64,000 nt of DNA from Rhynchonema sp. JSB1_4 (Eukaryota > Nematoda > Chromadorea > Monhysterida > Xyalidae), in the NCBI GenBank assembly GCA_030248065.1, contig JASAMV010008978.1, positions 145,775 through 209,774 on the forward strand, written 5' to 3'. Made by a program: the position numbers and the translations under genes. The notes below the pieces were generated by a model. That model did not search any database, had not been told where the DNA came from, and saw only the letters and a list, made by a program, of their open reading frames with translations. This document shows, one piece after another, positions 41,201-50,146 of this stretch (position 1 is the stretch's first letter; each line of letters begins with the position of its first letter).

Positions 41201-42751
41201 TGGAGGATCACTATCCGGAAGGTGGGCGGAAGACAGAAAGAAGAGCGTCTGAGCGCAATCTGAATCGCACAATGTTTATGTTCCGTTCCGTCATCTTTAC
41301 CTCACAACGATATGATGGGCAGGCGTTAGGCAAAATACAAACAAAGCTATAATTTTTGTGTCAAATTATGTCAAAATGTTTTCTGTCAAATTATTTCTCG
41401 AAATAATTTGAATTCAATTTTAGTTTTTTCTAGTTTCAAATGCGATTCTTTCATGCTCTCGCATCCTTTGGTCACTCACATTGAAGACTTTGGCTGCAAC
41501 CTTACTTGGGCAACAAACTGATGGTTATTCCGGTTACTGTGTGGAGGGTGATTCTAAAAAGGTTTTGTGCAATGCAGAATGTGTTTTTATTGTGATCTTC
41601 GATACAGTAGTATAATAGCTGGTTGCAAGGTATTCGGACAGCCGAGAAACGGAACTCTGTTTGTAACAAAAACTGAAAATGTTTCCCGTTTTGGACAATA
41701 GGGATGCTACCTCCTATCTCGTTGATAATTTTGCTGCTGTGCATCCAACACAGAGAAACAACGAACTGTAACACAGAGAAACAACTGCGTGTCATAGAGT
41801 CGGCCTTTATTCTCGCTCGCAATCCACACATCAACAGAGCACTGAAACCCAACAATAGCCAACATCAGTATCAAAATGTCACTTGTTTATCTGACTGTTT
41901 TGCACCTTGTTTGCGTTTTCTGAAGTGATATTCTTAAGACAACCGGTTCTTATCTCTCTTATTGTTGTTTTTCAGCCCTGACGAGGACACTATTGAGTGT
42001 CGAAAATTCGGCAATATATTCTGTGTATTGGAATTTGGTGCTGTTCGTCTCTCAAAGACACACAACAACATGATTGCATTACGGCACTGCCATCCCGGCA
42101 ACATCAAAGTCGTTGATCATTTATCATGAATAGCATTATACTGGCGGATGAAAAACGAAAAAAGCATTCACGAAAAAACGGGTCCATCTGACACGTGAAA
42201 AGAAACCGAAAAACCTCAGCCTCTGGGAAACGTCGGTCTTTTTGCACGAAATTTTCCAATTTTTTACTAAAATTTGGGAAAAATTTTCTTCACAACAACT
42301 TTGGTAATGCGCGTACGATGTCAATGTGGCTTGTTTAACCTGTTTTGGTCATACTCAGCATTAAAAACACCCATAGACACCACTCCAGAGTTCATGCTAA
42401 CATTAACATGCCTCGAAAACACCTCATTTGGGCTTCCCCTATCTTTATACACTGCGGTTCTTTATCGATTTTTTTCTTTTTTTCCACAAAACATAAAGAA
42501 CCGGTTTTTTCGCCAGTATAAATAGGACGAAGGATGAATCCTCTACAGCAAACATGAGCAATTTCCCGTTCTCAGGCGGTATCGGTGACGCAGTGTGCAG
42601 TGCGCTGGCCGAGAAAGGTGTCCAACTGAAGGTCTACCACCGTCTGGCTGTGAAGGCGCTGCCCCGATCCGGTCCACCGGACGCGCTTTTGGAAATGTTC
42701 GGAATTTCAAAGTCGCACGTTGTGAAAGCAGTGAAGACTGTTTGTGCGTAG
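26531..42751 (+). CDS. TKT: Transketolase, 15 exons, complete
   Basis: Thiamine-diphosphate enzyme of the non-oxidative pentose phosphate pathway that moves two-carbon units between sugar phosphates in the cytosol. Exons: 26531-26721, 27378-27495, 27922-28035, 29042-29204, 29377-29503, 29860-29972, 31022-31155, 31813-31974, 34199-34329, 35067-35170, 36637-36768, 37415-37497, 40047-40143, 41102-41221, 42576-42751. The total is 1965 nt, 654 codons plus TAG, with all phases consistent. Visible motifs: SGHPTS with the cofactor His at 65, the thiamine-diphosphate motif GDGE from 182 and its Asn at 213 (DVNRLG), [17 protein letters not shown] with the catalytic Glu at 397, [49 protein letters not shown] and the C-terminal [14 protein letters not shown]. 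Against human TKT (623 residues) there is an N-terminal extension of about 28 residues and a variable stretch at about 290-330. A strong acceptor (TTTCTTTCAG) ends 26 nt before the ATG. Confidence 0.96.
28256..28534. mobile_element. Inverted-repeat element, TATTGGTCGCAC family, copy 2
   Basis: Opposite in orientation to the copy at 20234-20510; the left end is mutated (TATTGGTAGCAC) and the right end is TCATTGTGCGACCAATA. It lies in transketolase intron 3. Confidence 0.83.
30106..30470 (+). mobile_element. TATAGTTGC-family element, diverged, TKT intron 6
   Basis: Left end TACTATTGCATTTTTTTCCG, right end CACGTGCAACTATA, interior of AAAACCGTTTT palindromes like 12823-13233. No target duplication could be recognised. 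Confidence 0.6.
31197..31299. repeat. CAGGCCCGG foldback repeat, TKT intron 7
   Basis: Starts GGCGACTTTTCAGGCCCGG and ends GGGACTGAACCGTCGCAC, with GGGCCTGAATCGGGCCC inside. Other copies are at 51598-51754, 53689-53878 and 58796-58953. Confidence 0.7.
32446..33529. mobile_element. 1.1-kb foldback element with TTAA duplications (piggyBac-like), TKT intron 8
   Basis: Near-complete palindrome: left end AGTGCCTCTACAATTGAATG, right end CATTCAATTGTAGAGTCACT, with TTAA at 32442-32445 and 33530-33533. The arms meet near 32990 at CAGCAATGTTTCAGCTGG. No transposase frame. A 90-bp fragment of one arm (TTGTCAGTTACAAATAAAAA) recurs at 38197-38288. Confidence 0.83.
33544..33746 (+). repeat. About 200-bp direct repeat, copy 1
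   Basis: Shares almost all of its sequence, from GGTTTATTGCTCTCAGTGAC to ATCACGGACATCAGGACAGA, with 35270-35468. It starts about 10 bp after the right TTAA of the foldback at 32446-33529. Confidence 0.8.
35175..35240 (+). repeat. (TTG)n microsatellite adjoining a splice donor
   Basis: About twenty TTG units with two interruptions start directly after the donor GTGAGT of TKT exon 10 (exon end 35170). Confidence 0.9.
35270..35468 (+). repeat. About 200-bp direct repeat, copy 2
   Basis: Second copy of 33544-33746, in TKT intron 10, lying inside the possible mariner-like element 35244-36170. Confidence 0.8.
35587..36011 (+). mobile_element. hAT-like element, CAGTGGTGTCG family, TKT intron 10
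   Basis: Ends CGGTGGTGTCGTTAGG and CTCAACGACACCACTG; flanked by AGAGAATG and GGAGAATG (7 of 8). The interior is made of GGTATGGGAAA phrases. Confidence 0.8.
36867..37125 (+). mobile_element. hAT-like element, CAGTGTAGTTCCTGG family, TKT intron 11
   Basis: Perfect target duplication CTTCTTGT at 36859-36866 and 37126-37133. Ends CAGTGTATTTCCTGG and CCGGGAACTACACTG; 259 bp, the shortest copy of this family here. Confidence 0.88.
37585..37916 (-). mobile_element. hAT-like element, CAGTGATGTGGTTGG family, TKT intron 12
   Basis: Ends CAGTGATGTGGTTGGG and CCAACTACATCACTG, flanked by GTTTTGGG and GTTTGGGG (7 of 8). Reverse in orientation to 17870-18255, with the same GCTAGCTAGCTAGC units. A CAGTGTTGGAGG-family remnant follows directly (37917-38362). 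Confidence 0.82.
37925..38362 (+). mobile_element. CAGTGTTGGAGG-family element, left end lost
   Basis: Contains the GTACAGTAGGTATCCCCC phrase and the right end GAGTACCTCCAACACTG, matching 49602-50066. The expected left end CAGTGTTGGAGG is absent. A 90-bp fragment of the 32446-33529 foldback is embedded at 38197-38288. Confidence 0.7.
39071..39561 (+). mobile_element. hAT-like element filled with a CCAATA array, TKT intron 12
   Basis: Perfect target duplication CTCGGACC at 39063-39070 and 39562-39569. Ends TATGGGTGGGCACAATAC and TATTGTGCCCAGGCCTA fit the TA-GGG-TGGGC pattern of many hAT termini. The whole 491-bp interior is an imperfect array of (C)CCAATA, switching strand several times (CCAATA, then TATTGG). 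A left-end copy is at 47338-47533. Confidence 0.92.
39590..39945 (+). mobile_element. CAGTGGTGTCG-family element, left end lost
   Basis: Right end CAACGACACCACTG at 39945. The interior consists of GTATCCG(G/A)TATC phrases, as in 46195-46576. The left terminus is absent next to the element ending at 39561. Confidence 0.65.
40774..41050. mobile_element. Inverted-repeat element, TATTGGTCGCAC family, copy 3
   Basis: 277 bp with intact TATTGGTCGCACAATGA ends, in transketolase intron 13, ending about 50 bp before exon 14. Nearly the same sequence as the copy at 28256-28534. Confidence 0.85.
42137..42520 (+). mobile_element. TATACTGGCG foldback element, TKT intron 14
   Basis: Ends TATACTGGCGGATGAAAAA and TTTTTTCGCCAGTATA. 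Flanks AATAGCAT and AATAGGAC agree at 6 of 8 positions, so a decayed 8-bp duplication is possible. It ends 55 bp before exon 15. Confidence 0.65.
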
Positions 42752-43529
42752 GTACAGGAAGCATGTGACTTGTTTCATTTGTATTTTTCTCGTTTTTTTG
42801 TCCAGGCAGTTTATTGTAGGCATGAAATTCGCAATGGTTGTTGTTTTTGATGTTAGCTTCTATCATGCATTCCCGGCTATATTTTTGTCAAGTTTTCATT
42901 TATTTTGTGAAATAACTTTTTGTGTTGTGCGTTATTTGTCGCTTACTCTTATGATCAGAATTTTCTGGTGACTCTTGTTCATTGATTCATATCGGAAAAT
43001 TATTGTACGTTCCAATTTTTCGTTTTGCAAGATAAACGGGGTGATTATTAGGCTAGGCTCACAATTTAGTGGTCATTTATTGTTGTACGAATGCGTTGTG
43101 TGATTCTAAAACCGGTATTTAATGTTATTGTGTTGTTTTGCTGCTATTATACTTATCACAAAATACTCTGCTGAAAGTGATACCGTTTCTCAATGTGGTA
43201 AAACGCTCAGTTCTTGTGCACTTTCAATAATTGCGACTTTTCTCAACTTTAACAGCGTGACGTTTTATTGTCAACAACATGGTACGTGAAGTCTTCTCAT
43301 TTTTACGTAATGCGAACAAAAACACCATAACTTCTCAACAAGAAACAATATCCCACAGTTTTCTCCACTTTTCTGTTGTGTTTGGGAGCCATAACAAAAT
43401 GTTCTGACGAACATCTATAGCGAGTCGTCGAAATTAGAACTGGTGCTATCAAAATTTAAGAGCGCTCGTCAAAACATCCAGCCAAACGATCATATTAATT
43501 CATATTTCGTAACAAATAATCGGCTGAAC
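42752..43529. other. Convergent intergenic region TKT / RPS11
   Basis: AT-rich, without a gene or clear repeat. Must contain the 3'UTRs of both genes. An AATAAA on the minus strand (43264-43269) is the only obvious polyadenylation-like hexamer and lies 261 bp beyond the RPS11 stop, so its use is uncertain. Confidence 0.5.
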
Positions 43530-46500
43530 CTAGAATTTCTCGAACGATTTCTTCGCGCCAGGCGCGCGCACCACTTTGACGACGTTGAAACGCACGGTCT
43601 TGCTGAGCGCACGGCACTCGCCCACTGTGACCACGTCACCGACGTTGCAGTCACTGCAGTCGGAAAGTATTCATGATTAGGGATCGGTATAGTTGCAGAT
43701 GGAAAAAACAGTTTGAAAAAAAACCGTTTTTTTTTTCAGTGAAATATATTTTTCCGGAAAAATTGCACGGCTGATTTTGAACTTTTCTGAAAAAGTGTCC
43801 AAATTATGGGAAACAACCTAGTTTTATTGCAGAAACGTACTTTTTCAAGTGTTTTAAGCCACTTTCTGAACAGGATTCCTTGTCATACACCATTTTTAGC
43901 GCAGAATGTGCCAAATATACACCATTTGGACCGGTGCCCAAATTTTGCTCGGAAAAATATCGAAAAAAAACGGGTTTTTTGGGAAAAACGTTTTTTTTTC
44001 AGTAAATATATTTTTTCGGAAAAATACAACTATAGGATAGGGATCGGTATCGGGGGCAGTGGTGTCGTTGGGGGGGGGGGGGGTTACCCCCCTGGTATGG
44101 GGTATGGGAAATCGGGAAATTTTCACTTTTGGAACACGCACCCCTAAGAAATGACTTTATGACCCCGAGAAGTACCAAAATTGGCCATTTTTCGTCCAAA
44201 AATGTCAAAAATCGCTTACTACCGCAACAAAACTCTGTTTTAAGCACTTTTTAGACCAATTTTTGGCACATTTAGAAGATTTTTGGGGTCATTTTTTCAA
44301 AACCCCCACCCTCGGGTATGGGAAATTTTTGATTTTTGGGGGTATGTATGGGAAATTTCCCGAAAATTGGGCTGGGTATGGGAAAATTTCGATTTCTCAA
44401 CGACACCACTGATCGGGGGCATTACGATACCCGATACCGTCCGATCCCTATTGATGATTTGGCTTTCGTGCGCGACAGTGATGTGTTATTCGAGCAATAA
44501 GATCGGCTCGAGGTCGTTTTTTGGCCATAGCTATTCGCACCGACGAGGCCTGGCACCTCGCCCGTCTGTGAAAACAGACCGAAACGGGCACAACTCACTG
44601 CTGTAAGATTATTGCGTAACAGATGATTGATGCGGAATAAGCGATCCGCTTGTTTATAATAGAATTGCCGTCGGTTTTTGACATTTTTAACACGATAGTG
44701 TGTCGAACTATTTGTTTGGCAATACTCAGGACATGAATTTGGGCAAAAATGTTTTCATTCATACGGAAAGCCGAAGCTGCTGTTGGTTCTCAGATCCAGG
44801 TTCCGACTTTCTCGCCGCCCAAAAGCATTTGCGGAAAACAAGACTGCGGATAACTTGACTGAAAACTTATCAAACGCAACCAAGTTATCTTGCCAAACGA
44901 TAATCGAAACCGACCGGAAACATGGACTGAGATGTACGGACATGTTTCTGTGTCGTTTCTCGTAGCGGTTGTATTTCTGCACGAAATGCAGGTAGTCCCG
45001 TCGGATGACAATTGTGCGCTGAAATTAATAAAGTTACTGATTTTCTCTTAATTTTTATTCATAAATCCGCCTAACAAAAAGGACAATCAAACACGGCGAT
45101 CGGACCGACCAACCTGGGTCACGTGGATTTTTTTTGTGATAAATATAGTTCGTTCTTTATTCATACAATAAATCACACTGTATTCGCCCAACGTCAAACA
45201 TCTCTAGATGCAACTAAGAACAAAAAAATTATTTTCACACACGCAGCTCGAAAACTACGGCAGCAGTAAATCTGCTATATAGTTATATACAGTTATACAT
45301 TATATATATACAGTCACATACGCAAAAACACACGAGCACCCGGCCATGGCAGATCCGAGTGTCAAGTTTCATTGAGACAGACACCTGCCGAAAACCAAAA
45401 CTAAATGCAAAAAACCAGACCTGCATCTTCTTCTTGATGACGACGCCGGACAGAATTCGGCCTCGAATAGCGACATTGCCGGTGAACGGGCATTTCTTGT
45501 CGATGTACGTGCCATTGATGGCCTGTTTTTGTGGAAAAGGGAATGATTTTAAAATGGTTGATATAATTTGAATTATTTCAGTCACTCATTGTTCTTGTCG
45601 TTCGGGTTGGGCAGTTTTTGTACAGAAATTGATTGCTGCTGCATGTGCAATTCGCATTTTCGCACGCGGGCGGCGATATAAAATTCTACGCACGTTAATT
45701 GATTAATTAAAGTTATTATGTAATGTAGTAATTTAATGTATTATTGTAATAGTAGTAGTGACTACAATAGTAGTATTGTAATCATAATGATGTAACAAAT
45801 AAATTAATTAATTAATTTATAGTCTTGGTTGTCACATGTTTTGCAGACAGCGTGCAGGCTGTAATACCATCAAGAGAAGCGCTGCAATCAGCAAACCTCG
45901 CAAATTTTGCCTATACAAAGCTAAGCTAAGGCAACGATAAAATGCCCCAAACAAACAAAGGCATTTCTTCATCTTCAACAGGGTGGGGTTGAAAATCCCG
46001 AAAAGAAAGCCCGCCAGCAGAATGGCAGAAATAAATCATTCACTCACCTCCTTGGGCGTCTTGAATCCCAGTCCAATGTTTTTCACATAGCGAAGTGATT
46101 TCTTCTTTCCGATACCCAACGCCCGCGCCTTGTTGTTCAAGAAAACAGTCGGCTGCTTTTGAAAGGCCTTCTCGGTCTGAAATGTGATGTGACAGAGTGG
46201 TGTCGTTGGGAGGGAAGGGGGTTATCCCCCCTAGCATGCGGTATCTTGACTTTTTGTCCAGGGGTATCATACCCTAAAATTTTTCTGAAAGCCGTAAAAA
46301 TCGCCCATTTTTACCTCCAAAATGGTCAAAATCGCTTGCTGGCGCAAGCATAACCCCAAAAATGACCATTGTTTGCGCTTCCAACACCAATTTTGCTCAA
46401 TTTTCCTCTAAAAAATTGACCTTTTTTGAACAACCCCCTGGGTATCCGAGATTTTTGATTTTGGGGGGCAACCCCCCTGGTATCCGAGATTTTTCATTTT

Positions 46501-46885
46501 GGGTATCCGGTATCCGAAAATTTTGGATTTTGGGTATCCGGTATCCTGACTTTTTGATTTCCCAACGACACCACTGATGTGTGACAAGAAATACTCCGTT
46601 CGCCCGCAAAATACAGCCCGTCGATACATGTTGACGTTAGGACAGACAGTGTCACGGTGTCTTGTTGTTTTTTCGCACTCATTACGACCAAAGTCGCTAA
46701 AACAGGGCACTTTCACACCTCGCGCCTTCGACCAAAGTCAGACTCACGAAAATATTTTCGGAATTTAGCAAAAAATCTACGTGCTTCTGAAACATGCTTC
46801 GGAAAAAAATTGCCATCCAAGCGGCTGCGATTTTTTTTCCTTTTTATTTCAACAAGACACTGTTGATGCACACCTGAACATCCAT
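43530..46885 (-). CDS. RPS11: 40S ribosomal protein S11 (uS17), 5 exons, complete
   Basis: Component of the small ribosomal subunit. Exons on the minus strand in order: 46885-46874 (only four codons, MDVQ), 46176-46048, 45522-45421, 45018-44915, 43653-43530. Total 471 nt, 156 codons plus TAG, close to the 158 residues of the human protein. Diagnostic stretches: [95 protein letters not shown] and the C-terminal KKSFEKF. The tiny first coding exon is the usual layout for this gene. A TTTTTCAG acceptor-like site lies 43 nt upstream of the ATG (leader 46928-46886), suggesting a 5'UTR intron or spliced leader. Intron 1 carries a CAGTGGTG-type element that ends about 19 bp from the exon 2 acceptor. 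The gene is convergent with the transketolase gene. Confidence 0.95.
43688..44034 (+). mobile_element. TATAGTTGC-family element nested in 43678-44450
   Basis: Ends TATAGTTGCAG and ACAACTATA, interior of AAAACCGTTTTT palindromes. GGGATCGG lies immediately left (43680-43687) and again at 44040-44047, separated from the right end by five extra bases. Confidence 0.68.
44057..44411 (+). mobile_element. hAT-like element, CAGTGGTGTCG family, nested
   Basis: Perfect target duplication ATCGGGGG at 44049-44056 and 44412-44419, inside the TAGGGATCGG element. Ends CAGTGGTGTCGTTGG and CTCAACGACACCACTG. Confidence 0.9.
44496..44604 (+). repeat. Dispersed hairpin-bearing repeat, copy 2
   Basis: Second copy of the 8860-9000 segment, about 90% identical by eye over the GC-rich half, located 38 bp right of the nested 43678-44450 element. 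Confidence 0.65.
46195..46576 (+). mobile_element. CAGTGGTGTCG-family element in RPS11 intron 1
   Basis: Ends GAGTGGTGTCGTTGGG and CCCAACGACACCACTG; the interior contains GTATCCGGTATCC phrases. Flanks ATGTGACA and ATGTGTGACA match except for a 2-bp difference. The left end lies about 19 bp from the RPS11 exon 2 acceptor. Confidence 0.75.
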
Positions 46886-46928
46886 GATTGCGTGCCGATC
46901 TGCAAGGACACTTTCTTCACCCAATGAT

Positions 46929-46940
46929 CTGAAAAATGGA
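46929..46940 (-). promoter_or_regulatory. Acceptor-like site just upstream of the RPS11 start codon
   Basis: On the minus strand, CCATTTTTCAG ends at 46929, 43 nt before the ATG at 46885-46883. As with transketolase, it fits a leader intron or a spliced-leader acceptor. Confidence 0.45.
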
Positions 46941-47337
46941 AAGGAGGGTTTGTCCGGGTAGTTATCTGCTTTCTCATTCACAGTAAAATTAATCAATTCC
47001 GGACAATTTAAACCTACAGCAATCAAATTAGACAAGTGAGAAAAAACTGTTTGAATTTCCGGGAAAAAAATGAAAAAAGTTTTCTCAGAACCGGACAAAT
47101 TTCCAAAAATACATTTTCGGAAAAATTACCAATAATTTATTGTTTTTCGGAAGAAAACGTTTCTTTCGAACGGCAAAAAATTTCTTGAGTGTCCAATACA
47201 GCACCATGTCATAAAAGTTTCAAAAAAGACAAAAACAGGGGTCAAGCAAAAAGGGGTCAGTGATAAATAGCAGAGCCCCTTCTGTTTAGGGTTTTACGGT
47301 GACCCACCATGAGTCACTATGTTTAAACCCTAAAACT

Positions 47338-47533
47338 ATGGGTGAGCACAATACCCAATACCAATACCAGTGTTTGGTATTGGTATTGGGTCTAATTCTG
47401 TTCTGGTATTGGGTATTGGTATTGAAGCTGGTCTGGTATTGGTATTGGGTTCGCCCAGGTATTGGGTCAAAACCAATACCCAATACTAATCCAGAAAAAC
47501 CCAATACGAAACCCAATACCTGACTCAAAACCA
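47338..47533 (+). mobile_element. Truncated CCAATA-array hAT-like element
   Basis: Left end TATGGGTGAGCACAATAC and about 190 bp of CCAATA array closely matching 39071-39561, cut off by the left end of a CAGTGATG element (CAGTGATGGGGTTGG) at about 47534. Confidence 0.75.
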
Positions 47534-47609
47534 GTGATGGGGTTGGGGGGGGGGGGGGTATTGGGGGGGGGGGGGGTACGGGGGGTATTAACGAAACCCA
47601 AAAACCCAA

Positions 47610-47993
47610 AAAAAACCGTTTTTTTTCCGAGGCCCGGAAAAATACGTTTTTATTTTTCCGGAAATTTTTCCAAGTGGCAACTTTTGGAAAAAAAACGGTT
47701 TTTTTTCCAAAAATTTCCGAAATATTTTCAAGGGTTACGAACGGATGTTGTCAAAACTAATGTAAATCGGTGCTAAACAGTTCAAAATGAGCACTTTTTA
47801 ATCTCCAAGTGCATTTTTAGCATGTTTCAGTCCATTTCCCGACAAAATTTTCTCCAAAATAGGCGTTTTTGGACCATGGGTATCCTTAAGTACTGGAAAA
47901 ATATTTGGAAAAAAAACGGTTTTTTTTCGGAAAAAAACGGTTTTTTTTCCAAAAATATATTTTGCGGAAAAATACGCAAGTATAGGTAGGTAG
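47610..47993 (+). mobile_element. TATACTTGCG-family element, left end lost
   Basis: Shares the interior of 15073-15502 and the right end ATACGCAAGTATA, but starts abruptly after an unrelated ACGAAACCC-containing stretch. Confidence 0.7.
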
Positions 47994-48233
47994 ATTAACG
48001 CGCCATCCTGATGCAGTGCGTAAGTCGCCGCCCCGGCTGGTACAGTAGTAGGTATATTTTTTGGCTCAAAATGGTTTGAAATCGGTATTTTTCACTCCAT
48101 CATGCAGGCGAAAAATCGTGCGTGACGCGCGAAATTAGCGCTTAAGAGTACATTTTCATCAATATGTACACATAAAAATTTTGACCCCCCTAGCTCGGCC
48201 GGTCGGTACAGTAGGCAATGGTGTAGCAGGGGG

Positions 48234-48641
48234 CAGTGTAGTTCCTGGGGGGGAGGGGGGTCCCCCCCTCGGGTACGTCTGTTCCCCCTCCATGGTACGC
48301 CTGCCCCACTGTTCCCCTTCCGGGTACGTCTGCTCCCCCAATTTTTACCTAAAATAGGCAAATTTTGACCTAAAATAGGCACTTTTCGGCATAAAATGAG
48401 TGATTTTTAGGTCAATGTCGTCAAAAATCGCCAAAATACCCTTTTTATTCAGATTTTTTTCCTAAAAGGGGCAAAAATGAGCCAAATTTTCGACCTCATA
48501 AAATGACTTTTCTCCAAATTTGGGTCCTCCCCCCCTTCCGGGTCCGTCCCCCCCCCCCTTCCCCCCAGGTGGGTACGTCTGTTCCCCCTCCGAAAAAAAG
48601 GGGGTACCGCCTGTTCCCCCTCCGGACCAGGAACTACACTG
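48234..48641 (+). mobile_element. hAT-like element, CAGTGTAGTTCCTGG family, nested
   Basis: Perfect target duplication GCAGGGGG at 48226-48233 and 48642-48649. Ends CAGTGTAGTTCCTGG and CCAGGAACTACACTG. It landed 18 bp inside the end of its host element. Confidence 0.9.
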
Positions 48642-48756
48642 GCAGGGGGGGGGGGGTGGGGGGTCCCCCCCTAGGTACAGTAGGTAGGTTGCCGCCCCTC
48701 GCCTGGTACAGTAGGTAGGTTGCCGCCCCTCCCCTGGTACAGTAGGTAGGTTGCCG

Positions 48757-49175
48757 CAGTGTAGTGGCAGGCCCATGTGTGGGAGGTAAGTATGATGCGG
48801 GGTTGGGACCGGAAGCGTGAGAGGTATGATTTTGGTCACCCAAAAAGGCGAAAAAACACCGTTTTTGTGATACAATTTTGGCCAAAAATTGAGGTAAAAA
48901 TAGTACTTTTTCAAAATTTTCGCCGAAAATCGCCTAAAAACAGGTATTATGTGTGGGTTTGCGCGCGGAGCGCGCGATTTTTGGGAAAATAAGGTCGAAA
49001 AACACCGATTTTTGCCTTAAAAAGGTATAAAATTGCTTGTGAGAGGTATGATTTGGAGTTGTGAGAGGTAAGTACTCAACCCCCCCCCCCCCCCCCCCCC
49101 TCGGGTTTTGTGGTAGGTAAGTACTGAGAGGGGGGGGGGTAACCCCCCCCCACCCCCCCCCCAGCCACTACTATG
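48757..49175 (+). mobile_element. hAT-like unit 1, CAGTGTAGTGGC family
   Basis: Perfect target duplication GGTTGCCG at 48749-48756 and 49176-49183. Ends CAGTGTAGTGGCAGG and CCAGCCACTACTATG. Head-to-head with unit 2; together they look like one 835-bp palindrome. Confidence 0.9.
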
Positions 49176-49184
49176 GGTTGCCGC

Positions 49185-49592
49185 CATAGTAGTGGCTGGG
49201 GGGGGGGTTGGGGGGGCTCAGTACTTACCTACCACAAAACCCGGGGGGGGGGGGGGGGGGGGGGGGGGGTTGAGTACTTACCTCTCACAACTCCAAATCA
49301 TACCTCTCACAAGCAATTTTATACCTTTTTAAGGCAAAAATCGGTGTTTTTCGACCTTATTTTCCTAAAAATCGCGCGCTCCGCGCGCAAACCCACCCAT
49401 AATACCTATTTTTAGGCGATTTTCGGCGAAAATTTTGAAAAAGTACTATTTTTACCTCAATTTTTGGCCAAAATTGTATCACAAAAACGGTGTTTTTTCG
49501 CCTTTTTGGGTGACCAAAATCATACCTCTCACGCTTCCGGTCCCAACCCCGCATCATACTTACCTCCCACACATGGGCCTGCCACTACACTG
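49185..49592 (-). mobile_element. hAT-like unit 2, CAGTGTAGTGGC family, reverse
   Basis: Perfect target duplication GTTGCCGC at 49177-49184 and 49593-49600. Nearly the reverse complement of unit 1, differing mainly in the length of G runs. Confidence 0.9.
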
Positions 49593-49601
49593 GTTGCCGC
49601 C

Positions 49602-50066
49602 CAGTGTTGGAGGTGGGGGGGGGGGTTTTGGGGGGCGCCCCCCCCCCCCCCCCCCAGTACAGTAGGTATCCCCTCCTCGCCTGATACAGTAGGTATCCCC
49701 CCCCGATGTTTGGTATGGTACAGTAGGTATCCCCCCCCGATTTTCACCCCGGTACAGTAGGTATCCCCCCCCCCCCGATTTTGCCCCAAAAGTGCCAATT
49801 TTTGACCAAAATGGCCGAAATTAGTGCAAAATCAGTGGTTTTTACCTCAAATTACCCCAAATTCGCGCGCTACGCGCGCAAATACTACGTTTTCACACGA
49901 TTCCACACATAATAAACACATAAAAAATTTTCACCCCAAAACCTAACCCCCCCCCACCCCCCCTAGGTACATAACCCCCCAGGCCATCGGCTCTGGTACA
50001 GTAGGTATCCCCCTCTCCGAGCGCGGTACAGTAGGTATCCCCCGCTCCAGAGTACCTCCAACACTG
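49602..50066 (+). mobile_element. hAT-like element, CAGTGTTGGAGG family
   Basis: Perfect target duplication TTGCCGCC at 49594-49601 and 50067-50074. Ends CAGTGTTGGAGGTGGG and GAGTACCTCCAACACTG; the interior has repeated GTACAGTAGGTATCCCCC. Confidence 0.9.
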
Positions 50067-50146
50067 TTGCCGCCCCACCTAACTTTTCACCCAAAACATT
50101 CATTTTTGGCTTTTAATTGCATAAAATTAGCATATTTGTCTGCAAA

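Larger units (their letters stand above)
43678..44450 (+). mobile_element. TAGGGATCGG element hosting two further insertions (RPS11 intron 4)
   Basis: Outer ends TAGGGATCGG and CCGATCCCTA, flanked by TTCATGAT (43670-43677) and TTGATGAT (44451-44458), 7 of 8. The outer element's own residue is short and carries CCCGATA units (GATACCCGATACC). Two younger elements sit inside it: 43688-44034 and 44057-44411. Confidence 0.75.

Noticed and set aside
26531..42751. Transketolase as a broken or processed copy
   Set aside because: All 15 exons join in phase, cofactor and catalytic residues are present, and no internal stop is seen.
48757..49592. A single 835-bp palindromic element
   Set aside because: Each half has its own pair of ends and its own 8-bp duplication, so these are two head-to-head insertions.
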